From an uncultured Lysobacteraceae bacterium (GTDB lineage: Bacteria > Pseudomonadota > Gammaproteobacteria > Xanthomonadales > Xanthomonadaceae), in contig CAMLLG010000006.1 of the NCBI GenBank assembly GCA_946480825.1, positions 15,883 to 79,882 of the forward strand: 64,000 bases of DNA, given 5' to 3'. Under the pieces are notes generated by a model. That model was not told the origin of the DNA. It made no database searches and saw only the letters and a program-made list of their open reading frames with translations. The translations under genes were made by a program, and so were the position numbers. Shown here in pieces: positions 15,690-24,780 of this stretch (the stretch's first letter is position 1; every line of letters begins with the position of its first letter).

Positions 15690-17161
15690 CCGAGCGCCAA
15701 CCAGCCAAGCAGCGCGACAATGCGCACGGCGAGTTCCGCAAGCAGCTTGGCCGCCACCAGGATGGCACCCAGAGTCGCGGCAGCGGCGACACCGGCGGCA
15801 ACCGCGACCTCGATCTTGGCTTTGACCTGTCTATGCGCTTCCTCGCGCGCATTGGCCGTCTGGGGGAACTTGAGGGCGTACAGATCGCTCGGCACCTTGA
15901 TGTATTTGTAGACGATCGCACCCGCTATCGGTGAGGCGAAGGCGACCCAACCGCCCGGCGCGGGCGCGGTACCGAACGTGCCGATCTGTCCCGGCAGTCC
16001 CGGCAGCGCCGGAATGTTGAACACGTTGAGCACGGCGACGTACATGGAGGCTTCCGCTGCGGCCTGGGCCAGGCCCTCGCCGTTCGGCCCCGCAGGCTTG
16101 ATTTCGTAAACCCAGCCGGGCGGCTGGCCATGCGTCATCACCAGCTCGAATATGTCGGGCCGCGTCAATGCGGCGCTGCGGCCCAGATCGCTGACGTCGC
16201 CGCCCATCGAGAAATGCGAACGCAGGAAGTTGAAGATCGACTCCACCGGTGTCGTGTTGGTCCAGATGCCGTCGCTCGGCAACACCACGTGCGTTCCGTG
16301 CGCGGCGCGATAGAAGAGAGCGATCGCGGTATGCATCGCGGTGCCGATGAAGTAGCCGTAGGGCATTCTCTCGGGCTTGTTGAATTCCAGAAAATCCATT
16401 CTCGTCCGATCGAAATTCCTGGCGAGATTCTTCAATGCGTCGAACCAGCCGGGCGGTCCCACCATGCCGGCCTTCAGCGGCACGGACGCGCCGCGCCCTC
16501 CCGGTGCCGCAGGAGGTAGGTCGTCCAGATCGGCGATCATGTCCGCGGCCAGGCCTTCCGCATCTCCAGGCTGGAATCCAAGGCTGACGAACACTTCGAT
16601 CATGTCCTGCATTGGCAATTCGACGAGATGCGTGGCGAGCGTCAGCCAATGCTGCAGATCGGCGGGAGTCGTCTCGTGAATCGCACCCATGAGGCGGGCG
16701 GCCATCCATGCGGCGCGCACTGCGGTGTCGACGTTCGGCAGCGCATCGAACGCGGGCTGCAGCAACGTGAGATAGGAAACGCCGCCGAGCGTGGGCCCTC
16801 GTTTCGAGAGCGTGGCCAGAACGGTACGGCGGTCGGGCCAGTTGAGCTGCGACAGCTTGTCGACGGCCTCCAGCAGGCCCGGCCCGATGAATGCCTGTTC
16901 CAGTTCGCCGATCACGGTCTCTGGTGCGAAAGGACTGGCGCGTGGTCGGGGATAGACCTGCGCGATGGCGTCTTCGACCTGCCGTATGGCGTCAGGCGCG
17001 TAGGGAATCCGGGATTTCGGCTGCGAAAGCTGGGCCTCCTGCATCTTCCAGCTACCGAGCAGGTCGGTCAGCACCATGCCCGCGCTGGGGAACCCCTGCG
17101 CAGCGCCGATGGCTGCGATGCGCGCGCCGACCGCATCCGCAAGATCGATGTTGGCAGTCAA
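15686..17161 (-). CDS. Putative PD-(D/E)XK-fold protein with hydrophobic C-terminus, first gene of the operon
   Basis: 491 residues. The longest frame begins with TTG at 17176 directly after a TAG. GGAGG at 17170-17174 points instead to the TTG at 17161, with 8-base spacing, so I use that start. Around residues 334-375 the protein reads R-P-D-I-F-E, then W-V-Y-E-I-K-P, then an Ala/Glu-rich helix ending A-S-M-Y-V-A-V-L. Asp336, Glu353 and Lys355 fit the D...E-x-K core of restriction-endonuclease-like folds, including many toxin nucleases. A preceding helix has G-T-A-M-H-T-A-I-A. The last about 50 residues are strongly hydrophobic and could form one or two membrane helices. No similar named protein is recognised. 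Nuclease activity is inference from motif spacing. Confidence 0.6.
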   Translation of the reverse strand: MTANIDLADAVGARIAAIGAAQGFPSAGMVLTDLLGSWKMQEAQLSQPKSRIPYAPDAIRQVEDAIAQVYPRPRASPFAPETVIGELEQAFIGPGLLEAVDKLSQLNWPDRRTVLATLSKRGPTLGGVSYLTLLQPAFDALPNVDTAVRAAWMAARLMGAIHETTPADLQHWLTLATHLVELPMQDMIEVFVSLGFQPGDAEGLAADMIADLDDLPPAAPGGRGASVPLKAGMVGPPGWFDALKNLARNFDRTRMDFLEFNKPERMPYGYFIGTAMHTAIALFYRAAHGTHVVLPSDGIWTNTTPVESIFNFLRSHFSMGGDVSDLGRSAALTRPDIFELVMTHGQPPGWVYEIKPAGPNGEGLAQAAAEASMYVAVLNVFNIPALPGLPGQIGTFGTAPAPGGWVAFASPIAGAIVYKYIKVPSDLYALKFPQTANAREEAHRQVKAKIEVAVAAGVAAAATLGAILVAAKLLAELAVRIVALLGWLALG

Positions 17162-17169
17162 ACGGATCG

Positions 17170-17174
17170 CCTCC
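17170..17174 (-). promoter_or_regulatory. Ribosome-binding site that fixes a TTG start
   Basis: GGAGG on the minus strand, 8 bases before the TTG at 17161. The upstream TTG at 17176 overlaps this site and has nothing comparable before it. An unusual start codon for the first gene of a long operon may keep expression low. Confidence 0.55.
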
Positions 17175-17344
17175 AACTACGGTTGCGAAGTGCTGGCGAA
17201 ACGCCAGCGGCGACTTCCATGATCTCCCTGCGACCCATCGACACTCCTCGCGGCGAACGAATTGGACGCGGCCGGGCGGGGGGCGAAGCGGCGTGGCACG
17301 CCGCCGCGCGGTACCGTCCCGCGGCCATCCATGACCCAAACGAA

Positions 17345-17373
17345 AAACCGGCTGGCGCGAGGCCAGCCGGTTT
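17345..17373 (-). terminator. Rho-independent terminator of htpG
   Basis: A 12-bp perfect stem (17345-17356 with 17362-17373, 5-base loop) reads on the minus strand as a GC-rich hairpin followed by TTTTTCG. It lies 49 bases downstream of the htpG stop and separates it from the five-gene operon. Confidence 0.85.
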
Positions 17374-17421
17374 CGTCGGGACGGCGAACGGGTCGCAGGC
17401 GTGCGACCCGGGGATGCGCGG

Positions 17422-19347
17422 TCAGCCCGCCAGCAACCGGTTCATCCGCGCGATGAAGGCCGCCGGGTCGTCCAGGCTGCCGCCTTCGGCCAGCATCGCC
17501 TGTTCGAACAGCAGGGCGGCGTAGTCGGCGATGCGGGTCTCGTCGCCCTGTGCGGCTTCGACGCGTTTCAGCAGGGCGTGTTCCGGGTTGATCTCGAGGA
17601 TCGGCGCCGAGGCCGGCGCATCCTGGCCGAGTGATTTCATCAGCCGCTGCATCTGCAGCGACATCTCGTACTCGTCCAGCACCAGGCAGGCGGCGGAATC
17701 GACCAGGCGGTTGGAGACGCGCACGTCCTTCACGCGGTCGCCCAGCGCGGCCTTGAGCGTGTCCACCAGCGGCGCGGCGGCCTTGGCGGCCTCCTCGTGC
17801 TTCGCCTTGTCCTCGGCGCTGCCGAGCTTGTCGAGGTCGATCTCGCCCTTGGCCACGTTGCGCAGGCGCTTGCCGGCGTATTCGTGCAGGTAGCCGGACA
17901 TCCAGTCGTCGATGCGTTCGTGCATCAGGATCACTTCGACCCCGCGCGCCTTCAGCGCTTCGAGCTTGGGATGATTGCGCGCCGCGTTCCAGCCGTCGGC
18001 GGTGAGATAGTAGATCTCCTCCTGCAGCCCGGTCATGCGGCCGATGTAGTCGTCCAGGGTCGCGCGCTCGTCGGCGTCGGCGCTGCGGGTGGTGGGGAAG
18101 CGCAGCAGCTTGAGCACGCGCTCGCGGTTGGCGCTGTCCTCGACCACGCCTTCCTTCAGCGTGCCGCCGAATTCCTTCCAGAACGTGGCGTACTGCCCGG
18201 GCTCGTCGCGCGCGATCTTCTCCAGCTGATCGAGCACGCGCTTGGTCAGCGCGCCCTTGATCCGCTCGACCTGGCGGCTTTCCTGCAGCAGTTCGCGGCT
18301 CACGTTCAGCGGCAGGTCGTCGGAGTCGACCACGCCGCGAACGAAGCGCAGATACGCCGGCAGCATCTGCTCGGCGGCGTCCATGATGAAGACCCGCTTC
18401 ACGTACAGCTTCAGGCCCTTGCGTTCGTCGCGCCCGGCCTGGAAATCGAACGGCGCGTGCGCCGGCAGATACAGCAGCGAGGTGAAGTTCTGGTTGCCTT
18501 CCACCCGGTTGTGGGTCCACGCCAGCGGGTCGGAGAAGTCGTGCGAGATGTGCTTGTAGAAGGCCTTGTAATCGTCGTCGCTCAGGTCGCTCTTCGATCG
18601 TGTCCACAGGGCCGAGGCCTGGTTGACGGTTTCCAGCGTGGGCGGCGCGGCCGCTTCGCCGTCCTCGGTCTTCGCGACCGGCGCGGCCATGCGGATCGGG
18701 AACGCGACGTGGTCGGAATAGGTGCGCACCAGCGAGCGCAGCTTCCAGTCCTGCAGATAGTCGCCGGCGTCCTCGCGCAGGTGCAGGCGCAGCGCGGTGC
18801 CGCGCGGGGTGTCGGCGGGCGCGGCTTCGAGGCTGAACTGGCCGTCGCCGTTCGAACGCCAGATCCAGGCGTCGTCGTGGCCGGCGCGGCGGCTGGTCAC
18901 GTCGATGCGGTCGGCGACGATGAAGGCGGAATAGAAGCCGACGCCGAACTGGCCGATCAACTGCGCGTCGACCTTCTGTCCGGCGGCGAGGCTGTCGAGG
19001 AAACGCTTGGTGCCCGAATACGCCACCGTGCCCAGGTTGTGCATCAGCTCCTCGCGCGACATGCCGATGCCGTTGTCGCGGATCGTCAGCGTGCGCGCCT
19101 CGGCGTCGAGCAGCAGGTCGATCGCCAGCTCGCCGCCGTCGGCCAGCAGCGCCGGCTCGGCGATCGCCTCGAAGCGCAGCTTCTCGCAGGCGTCGGAGGC
19201 GTTGGACACCAGCTCGCGCAGGAAGATGTCCTTGTTGGAATACAGCGAATGGATGACCAGCTGCAGTACCTGCTGCACATCGGCCTGGAAAGCGTGGGTC
19301 TCGACCTGGGCGCCGGTCTCGGGCGCGGCGGGGGTGTCGGTGCTCAT
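17422..19347 (-). CDS. htpG: Chaperone HtpG (bacterial Hsp90)
   Basis: 641 residues, the usual length. The ATG at 19347 follows AAGGAG with 7-base spacing. The N-terminal GHKL ATPase is complete: L-R-E-L-V-S-N-A-S-D-A near residues 40-50, D-N-G-I-G-M, and Q-F-G-V-G-F-Y-S-A-F of the lid. The middle domain includes F-D-F-Q-A-G-R and the R-V-F-I-M-D segment. The C-terminal dimerisation domain ends in M-N-R-L-L-A-G. HtpG is a cytoplasmic dimer that remodels client proteins using ATP, often with DnaK. A heat-shock-type promoter lies upstream and a terminator downstream, so it is likely a single-gene transcript. The open frame continues 5' of this ATG but that part is out-of-family sequence. Confidence 0.97.
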   Translation of the reverse strand: MSTDTPAAPETGAQVETHAFQADVQQVLQLVIHSLYSNKDIFLRELVSNASDACEKLRFEAIAEPALLADGGELAIDLLLDAEARTLTIRDNGIGMSREELMHNLGTVAYSGTKRFLDSLAAGQKVDAQLIGQFGVGFYSAFIVADRIDVTSRRAGHDDAWIWRSNGDGQFSLEAAPADTPRGTALRLHLREDAGDYLQDWKLRSLVRTYSDHVAFPIRMAAPVAKTEDGEAAAPPTLETVNQASALWTRSKSDLSDDDYKAFYKHISHDFSDPLAWTHNRVEGNQNFTSLLYLPAHAPFDFQAGRDERKGLKLYVKRVFIMDAAEQMLPAYLRFVRGVVDSDDLPLNVSRELLQESRQVERIKGALTKRVLDQLEKIARDEPGQYATFWKEFGGTLKEGVVEDSANRERVLKLLRFPTTRSADADERATLDDYIGRMTGLQEEIYYLTADGWNAARNHPKLEALKARGVEVILMHERIDDWMSGYLHEYAGKRLRNVAKGEIDLDKLGSAEDKAKHEEAAKAAAPLVDTLKAALGDRVKDVRVSNRLVDSAACLVLDEYEMSLQMQRLMKSLGQDAPASAPILEINPEHALLKRVEAAQGDETRIADYAALLFEQAMLAEGGSLDDPAAFIARMNRLLAG

Positions 19348-19411
19348 CCGGTAGCTCCTTGGGATGCCTTGGAAGGTGGCGTTGGAAGGTGAAACAAGGG
19401 GATGCGGCGAG

Positions 19412-19438
19412 ATTGGGCACGATCCGCGCGGATTCAAG
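19412..19438 (-). promoter_or_regulatory. Sigma32-type heat-shock promoter of htpG
   Basis: On the minus strand CTTGAA (19433-19438) and CCCAAT (19412-19417) are separated by 15 bases, close to the sigma32 consensus CTTGAA-N13-15-CCCCAT. They lie about 65 bases before the htpG start, giving a leader of roughly 55-60 bases. Heat induction is expected for htpG. Confidence 0.7.
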
Positions 19439-19571
19439 GCGGCCGGGCTTCCGTTCGGCCACCTCGCGGCCCGCGACCGTCGCCATGCCCGTGGCGACCG
19501 GTCGCGGTGGCCCTGAATGCCCGCGACCGTGCGGACTGCCTGCATGGGGCAGTCACCGCATGCGAACGCCA

Positions 19572-20711
19572 TCACGCCCAGCGCGACACGGCCTCGGCCA
19601 CCAGGTTCCCCGGCAGGAATTCCTGCTCGATCCTGCCTTTGGCCCGATCGAGCAGATGCCGATAAAACGCCCGTTCCGAATCCGTCAGGCCCTCCGGCGG
19701 GACGGCGCCGGCGCCGATCGGCTCCGGCACGGCGAGGGTGTCGGCGAGGTGCTCGAACAGAGGCTGATCCATCAACAGCGGCACCAGGTGAGGTTGCAGC
19801 GTGCGCGCACGCGCCAGCATCCGCAGTCCCCATGTGTCCATGTCGCCCCAGTAGGCAAGACGACGCTCGCGCAACCAGTCCGCGCGCAGCCAGGCCAGAT
19901 CGAGTCCGGACCCGAGCACGGCGATGGTGTCGGGCACTGCGGGCAGCAGGTGCAGGCAGCGGTCGTTCTCGATCAGCAGGATGCGTTTCGCCGGCAGCGG
20001 CGCATCGCGCAGTTCGCGCGCCCGCACCCGCTGCTGCGCGAAGGGCAGCAAACCGGGCGACAGGGGCGCCACCAGCAGCCAATGCTCGCCTTCATCGGCC
20101 GCATCCAGAAAACTGCCGAGTCCCACCTGCGATGCCTGTCCATCGAATCGGATGTCGAGCAGAGCGGTGACGAGCGCGCGATGGCGCTCCATGAACTTGC
20201 TGTCGATGCCCGCCATGGCCAGCGCGCGCAGCGGTCGTCCGGCCGCGATGCCCGGTTCCAGCGCCAGCGCCAGCGCGGCTGCCTGCACGACCGCCTCGTC
20301 GTCGCGATCGCGCCAGAGCGCGCGCTGCCGGACCAGCAGGGCGTGGAAGCGTCCATCGACGCGTGCCAGCAGGGATCGAAGCCGTTGCAGTTCCAGTCGT
20401 ACCTCGGCATCGCCCGACGCCTGCGCCCATTCTTCCGGCGAGCGAAGCAGCCATTCGTGCGGCAGCGATACCGGTTCGGCCGCGCTGCGGAACGCGACGT
20501 CCCGCCATCGCACCTCGCCCACGTCGACGCTGCGCCAGCGCGCGATGTGCTCGCGAACCGCGGCGGTCCGCTGCGTGAACACCGATGCCGACGGAATGCC
20601 GATCGCGATCGATCGCGGCCACGCCCGCGGATCGAGCAGGGACTGTTCGCGCCGGTCGGCGCTGCGCCATTGCCGGACCCAGTGCTCGGCGAGTTCTTCA
20701 GGCGACTTCAT
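19572..20711 (-). CDS. jetD: Wadjet subunit JetD (DUF3322/DUF2220, Toprim nuclease)
   Basis: 379 residues. I take the ATG at 20711 (M-K-S-P-E-E-L), which overlaps the jetC stop by 14 bases; an ATG at 20747 in the same frame is less likely. The N-terminal half matches DUF3322. The C-terminal half has a Toprim-like arrangement: I-L-L-I-E-N with the metal-binding Glu, then Y-W-G-D-M-D-T-W-G with the paired Asp residues. In type I Wadjet, JetD is the nuclease that cuts closed circular plasmids after the JetABC motor has extruded them. It is the last gene of a complete jetABCD operon. No key residue appears to be lost. Confidence 0.9.
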   Translation of the reverse strand: MKSPEELAEHWVRQWRSADRREQSLLDPRAWPRSIAIGIPSASVFTQRTAAVREHIARWRSVDVGEVRWRDVAFRSAAEPVSLPHEWLLRSPEEWAQASGDAEVRLELQRLRSLLARVDGRFHALLVRQRALWRDRDDEAVVQAAALALALEPGIAAGRPLRALAMAGIDSKFMERHRALVTALLDIRFDGQASQVGLGSFLDAADEGEHWLLVAPLSPGLLPFAQQRVRARELRDAPLPAKRILLIENDRCLHLLPAVPDTIAVLGSGLDLAWLRADWLRERRLAYWGDMDTWGLRMLARARTLQPHLVPLLMDQPLFEHLADTLAVPEPIGAGAVPPEGLTDSERAFYRHLLDRAKGRIEQEFLPGNLVAEAVSRWA

Positions 20712-23700
20712 CGCCGCGCCCCGGTTGCGTCGATCGATGGCGCGCATGCGTCTCCAGGGCCTCCCAGCTCAGCGAGGTCATCGTCGCCTGCGTGCCCCTG
20801 CGATGCACGACGATGGCGGAACGGGTGTGCTCGCGCAGCAGCCGCAGTTCCTTGTTCGGCGTCACGAACAGCGGGTGCAGCCCGAACTCCGCCAGCGCAC
20901 GGATGATGCGGCCGGCGACGGCCTGCGAGCTTTTCGAGAACGCCTCGTCGAGCACGATCGTGGCGAACAGCGGCTGCTGACGGCCGCGCGGACACAGCGC
21001 GTAACTCAGCGACGCGGTCAGCACATAGCTGGCGATGATCTCCTTCTCGCCGCCGCTGCCGCCCTGGGAACTGGTGCGCTTCTCGATGACCTTGCCGCTG
21101 TCGCGTTCGATCACCCAGACCGCGAACTGCAGGCGATAGCGCGGGTCCAGCAGCGCCTGCGCGCCCTGGGTCTTGCGTCGTTCGACCGCATCGCGCAGCA
21201 GGTCGACGAGTTCGAACAGCGCGCGGTAATGGCTTTCGCCCTGGTCGTCCTTGAGTTGGGCCGAGCGCAGCTGCTTGCGGGCTTGCTGCAGCGTGCGCAG
21301 GCGCTCGTGCTCCACGCGTTGCGGCTCCAGGCGCAGATAACGGCCCGGCTGGAAATCGACCCGTTGCAGGGTCGCGTTGAGATCGGCGATGCGATCTTCG
21401 ATCGCGGAGACTTCGCTGTCGATCCCGCTCAGCAACTGGGTGACGCCCTGATCCGACGATTGATTGAGATAGGCGAGAAAACGGCCCAGTTTCTCCGGCA
21501 GCGCTTCTTCGTTCAGCACGCGAAGGCGCTCGCGATAAGCGGGCATATCCTGCAATTCCGTCCCCGCTTCGGCCAACGCGCCGGTGTCCGCGGCCTTCGC
21601 CCTGCTCATGTCGCGGATCAGCTGTTGCTCGATTCTGGCGCGTTGATCGGACAGTCGCTTGATCTGCTGTCGAACGCGCTCGGTCTCCCGACGCTCCAGA
21701 TCGTCGAGTTCGGAAGGATTGTCCGATTGCGAAGGCTGCAAATGATCGGCCGCCAACGACTTCCGGGCCTCGTCCAGTCCGTCGCCGATGCGTCTGCGGA
21801 TGCGGTCGATCTCGGAATTCGCCTGCTCGATGGCGTTGTCGAGCAGCGCGATCCGTGTCTTCAGCGCTACCCGCTGGTCCTGCAAGGTCTGCATCCGTTG
21901 TCTGGCGGTTTCCCATGCGTTCCGCGCATGCTCGATATCGGAAGCGGGTGCCGTCAGCTCCAGCAAATGCGCTTGCAGCCGATCGAATTCGGCCTGTGCG
22001 CCCGGAACATCGATCTTTTCGAACACGATTTCCTGCAATCTGCTCAGCAATTCGAGGCTTTTGCGCGTTTCATCGGCCAGCGCTTCGGCATCGCGCTGCT
22101 CGCGCAGACTGGCGACATGTCGTTCCGATGCGACGGCGCGCGCCTGCTCGAGGCGCGCGAGCTGATCCCGGTTGTCGAAACCGGTCATCCACTCGTCTTT
22201 CAGCGACTTCTGGTCCTGTTTGTCGAAGTAGCCGCTGCGACCGGACATCAGGCCTTCGACGGTCATGGCGTGCGGCGTGCGACGCAGCGTTTCGACATCC
22301 GCCACGCAATGTCGGTCGATACCGGCGAGCAGATGCTTCAACGCTTCGCGATGCGGATGCGGCCTGAAATTCAGCTTCCGCGTGAATCCATCGTTGAAGA
22401 ACTGTGCTTGTTCGGCGCGGGTCCCGACTTCGCGCAGGCGCACATGCAGGCGGTTGTCGCGCGCATTGATCCAGGCCAGCGCCGCGGGGGCGTGCTCGGG
22501 AGCGATGAGAAGACGCAGGCGTTCGCTGCCGATCGCACGTTCGATCGCGCCGCGCCAATGGGCCTGCTGAGCTTGCACTTCGACCAGTTCGGCGACGAAG
22601 GGCAGGGCGTCTTCATCCAGACCCAGGTGTTGCGCCAACAGCGTGCGGAATCGCTGCTGCTCGATGGGTATGTTGGAGTTCGGGCGCTTTTCGGCTTCTT
22701 CCAATTCTTGCTGGATCCGATCGCGTTCCAGAAGCAGCGCCTGTTGCCTGGCGCCTGCTTCCCATGCGGCTTTCTGTTGCTCGTTCCAGCGCCGGTTCTC
22801 TTCGCTGCGCCGCTGCTCGATGGCGTCCTGGTTCGCCTGCCATGCCGTCGGCGTCAGCGACTGATCCAGGCCGAGGCTGACAGCCCAGGTTTGATAGCGT
22901 GCCGCCTCGCGCTGGCATTCCCTGAGCTTGCCCTCCTGCAGCGAAAGGTGTCGATTCAGTTCCTCGATCCGCTGCCCGCCCACCTGCAGGTAGCGCGTTT
23001 GCAGGGACTGTTCGGTGGCGATGGCGTGCGACAACCGATCGGCCAGGATATCGGCCTGTCGCTGCTCTTCGAGCAGTTCGGTCTGCCGACTCTCCGATTT
23101 GTGCCGCCACAGGGCGATCGCCTGTTCGCCGAACCAGACCGGCAGCAGCGACAGCAAGGCATTGTGCTCGTCCAGTTTCGCGCCGACTTCCTTGAGATCG
23201 ACCCCTCCCTTTTCGATGGGCAGCAAGGTCTCGCGTTGCTTGCGGGCGGTTTCGAGCTCGTGGCGAATGCCGGCCAGCGTGTCGAACTCGTCGGCGACTT
23301 TGCGCGCATCCTCGAAGGCCGAGGCGTCATCCAGCACCAGTTCGCGGAACACCTTGTCGATGCTGTCGAGCTGCTTGAGGCCGGCGGCGCGATTGAGCAG
23401 GTCGAAGGCGTTGTCGCCGACGTCGAAGTCGCCTCTGAGTCGCGCCAGGAATGCACTCTTCCTTTCGTACATCGTCAGGCCGGGGCTCGTGCGTTCCAGC
23501 TCCTTCAGCCCGCGGGCACCGGACTCCCGATGGGTCTCCAGCCATTCATCGAGGACCGGCGTGTCGCCTTCGCAGAAGAACCAGCGACGCTTGAGATCGA
23601 CCAGCGCCGAACTCGTGCCGTCGAACCAGAACAGGCCGCCGATGCGCACCACGGCCTCGCCGTCGCTGAATCGCGCGGCGATCGCGGTCACGACCGGGCC

Positions 23701-24024
23701 CGGACGCGCGATGTGTTCGTTGCCGCCGCCGTCGTTGCCCGCCCCGGAGACGCCGCGGACATAGGACACCAGGTCGCGGTCGCTGTCGTGGCCGCCGGTG
23801 GACGCCAGGTTGTAGCGCGGGCTGGCGACCAGCAACGTCATCAGCGCATCGACCAGCGTGGTCTTGCCGCTGCCGGTCGGGCCGATGATCGCGGTGCCGG
23901 CCAGATCGATCTCGACGCCGTGCCGACCGCCGAAGGCACCCCAATCGTAGAGATCGAGATGGGTGAGGACGTAACTGCCCGAAAGGGAGCCCGAAGGCGC
24001 AGCGATGGCTGCCGCCGCAATCAT
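20698..24024 (-). CDS. jetC: Wadjet subunit JetC (SMC/MukB-like ATPase)
   Basis: 1108 residues, starting in an ATGA overlap with jetB. Walker A is G-P-T-G-S-G-K-T-T at about 48-56. The ABC signature region is Q-G-G-S-G-G-E-K-E near 988. Walker B is I-V-L-D-E-A with Asp1026 and Glu1027. Between them lie long coiled coils rich in Gln, Arg, Glu and Leu, with a hinge-like section in the middle. This is the head-coil-hinge plan of SMC proteins, and in Wadjet the JetC dimer with JetA and JetB forms a loop-extruding motor that senses small circular DNA. The protein appears intact, so an active system is expected. Confidence 0.93.
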   Translation of the reverse strand: MIAAAAIAAPSGSLSGSYVLTHLDLYDWGAFGGRHGVEIDLAGTAIIGPTGSGKTTLVDALMTLLVASPRYNLASTGGHDSDRDLVSYVRGVSGAGNDGGGNEHIARPGPVVTAIAARFSDGEAVVRIGGLFWFDGTSSALVDLKRRWFFCEGDTPVLDEWLETHRESGARGLKELERTSPGLTMYERKSAFLARLRGDFDVGDNAFDLLNRAAGLKQLDSIDKVFRELVLDDASAFEDARKVADEFDTLAGIRHELETARKQRETLLPIEKGGVDLKEVGAKLDEHNALLSLLPVWFGEQAIALWRHKSESRQTELLEEQRQADILADRLSHAIATEQSLQTRYLQVGGQRIEELNRHLSLQEGKLRECQREAARYQTWAVSLGLDQSLTPTAWQANQDAIEQRRSEENRRWNEQQKAAWEAGARQQALLLERDRIQQELEEAEKRPNSNIPIEQQRFRTLLAQHLGLDEDALPFVAELVEVQAQQAHWRGAIERAIGSERLRLLIAPEHAPAALAWINARDNRLHVRLREVGTRAEQAQFFNDGFTRKLNFRPHPHREALKHLLAGIDRHCVADVETLRRTPHAMTVEGLMSGRSGYFDKQDQKSLKDEWMTGFDNRDQLARLEQARAVASERHVASLREQRDAEALADETRKSLELLSRLQEIVFEKIDVPGAQAEFDRLQAHLLELTAPASDIEHARNAWETARQRMQTLQDQRVALKTRIALLDNAIEQANSEIDRIRRRIGDGLDEARKSLAADHLQPSQSDNPSELDDLERRETERVRQQIKRLSDQRARIEQQLIRDMSRAKAADTGALAEAGTELQDMPAYRERLRVLNEEALPEKLGRFLAYLNQSSDQGVTQLLSGIDSEVSAIEDRIADLNATLQRVDFQPGRYLRLEPQRVEHERLRTLQQARKQLRSAQLKDDQGESHYRALFELVDLLRDAVERRKTQGAQALLDPRYRLQFAVWVIERDSGKVIEKRTSSQGGSGGEKEIIASYVLTASLSYALCPRGRQQPLFATIVLDEAFSKSSQAVAGRIIRALAEFGLHPLFVTPNKELRLLREHTRSAIVVHRRGTQATMTSLSWEALETHARHRSTQPGRGDEVA

Positions 24025-24779
24025 GCGTTGGCCTCTTCGTCCGATGCCGCCTGCGTGCCGGTGCCGGCGGCGGCTTCGCGCAGTGCCCGAACCAGCGCGG
24101 TCAGATTTTCGGGGTTGGCCAGATGCGCGATGATCGGCCGGATGGTCACGCGCTCCTGTCGATCGACGTCGGACACGATGCCGTGCCCTTTGAGCTGTTC
24201 CAGCAGGGTCAACAGGCGCTTCTTCTCCTGCGCGTCGCTCCCCATATCGCCCAGATACGCCTGCAGATGCGGAATCAGATCCTCCAGCGCGACTTGGGCG
24301 TCGCTCGCGCCCACCCCGGCCTCGACTTCATGGGCGACGAACTGCTGGCGCAGAATTGCGACCAGCAGCGACTGCTCCAGGGTCAGGCGCTGCTTGCGCA
24401 CGAGAGGATGCGACCACTCGTCGCCCTCCTGATCGGGCACGGCGTTCACCACGATGAACGCCAAACCGCGGATATCGTCGATGCGCAGGCCGAGATCGAG
24501 CCAGCGCAGCACCGCATCCACCTCGTCGCGATACAGAAGGGCGTTCCGATAGAGATTCGGTTTGCTCGACTCCTCCAGCAAGCCGTACTTCATCAGTTCG
24601 AGAATGGTGGCGCGTACCGCGACTGTGATGCCGGTACGCCCGTCGGGCGTCGCATCGTCGCCCGACGAACGCGATGCGACGACGTGGCCATCGGTATCGA
24701 TCGCGTCGTCATCGAGCCCGTCCTCATCGATTCCGTCGTCGTCGATGTCGGCGCTTCCGCCTTCCACGCCAGTCGTCAT
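24021..24779 (-). CDS. jetB: Wadjet subunit JetB (DUF4194, kite-like)
   Basis: 252 residues. The ATG at 24779 lies one base after the jetA stop, and the stop overlaps jetC by ATGA. The first 45 residues are a highly acidic Asp-rich tail (D-I-D-D-D-G-I-D-E-D-G), followed by a winged-helix-rich body typical of DUF4194. JetB corresponds to MukE-type kite subunits that bridge the JetA kleisin and the JetC heads. The acidic leader may be disordered; it is longer than I would expect for the family and could be lineage specific. Confidence 0.9.
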   Translation of the reverse strand: MTTGVEGGSADIDDDGIDEDGLDDDAIDTDGHVVASRSSGDDATPDGRTGITVAVRATILELMKYGLLEESSKPNLYRNALLYRDEVDAVLRWLDLGLRIDDIRGLAFIVVNAVPDQEGDEWSHPLVRKQRLTLEQSLLVAILRQQFVAHEVEAGVGASDAQVALEDLIPHLQAYLGDMGSDAQEKKRLLTLLEQLKGHGIVSDVDRQERVTIRPIIAHLANPENLTALVRALREAAAGTGTQAASDEEANA

Positions 24780-24780
24780 G

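Noticed and set aside
17422..20082. Extended 886-codon htpG frame
   Set aside because: The extra N-terminal part is antisense-like sequence over jetD and the promoter; the ribosome-binding site and family length fix the start at 19347.
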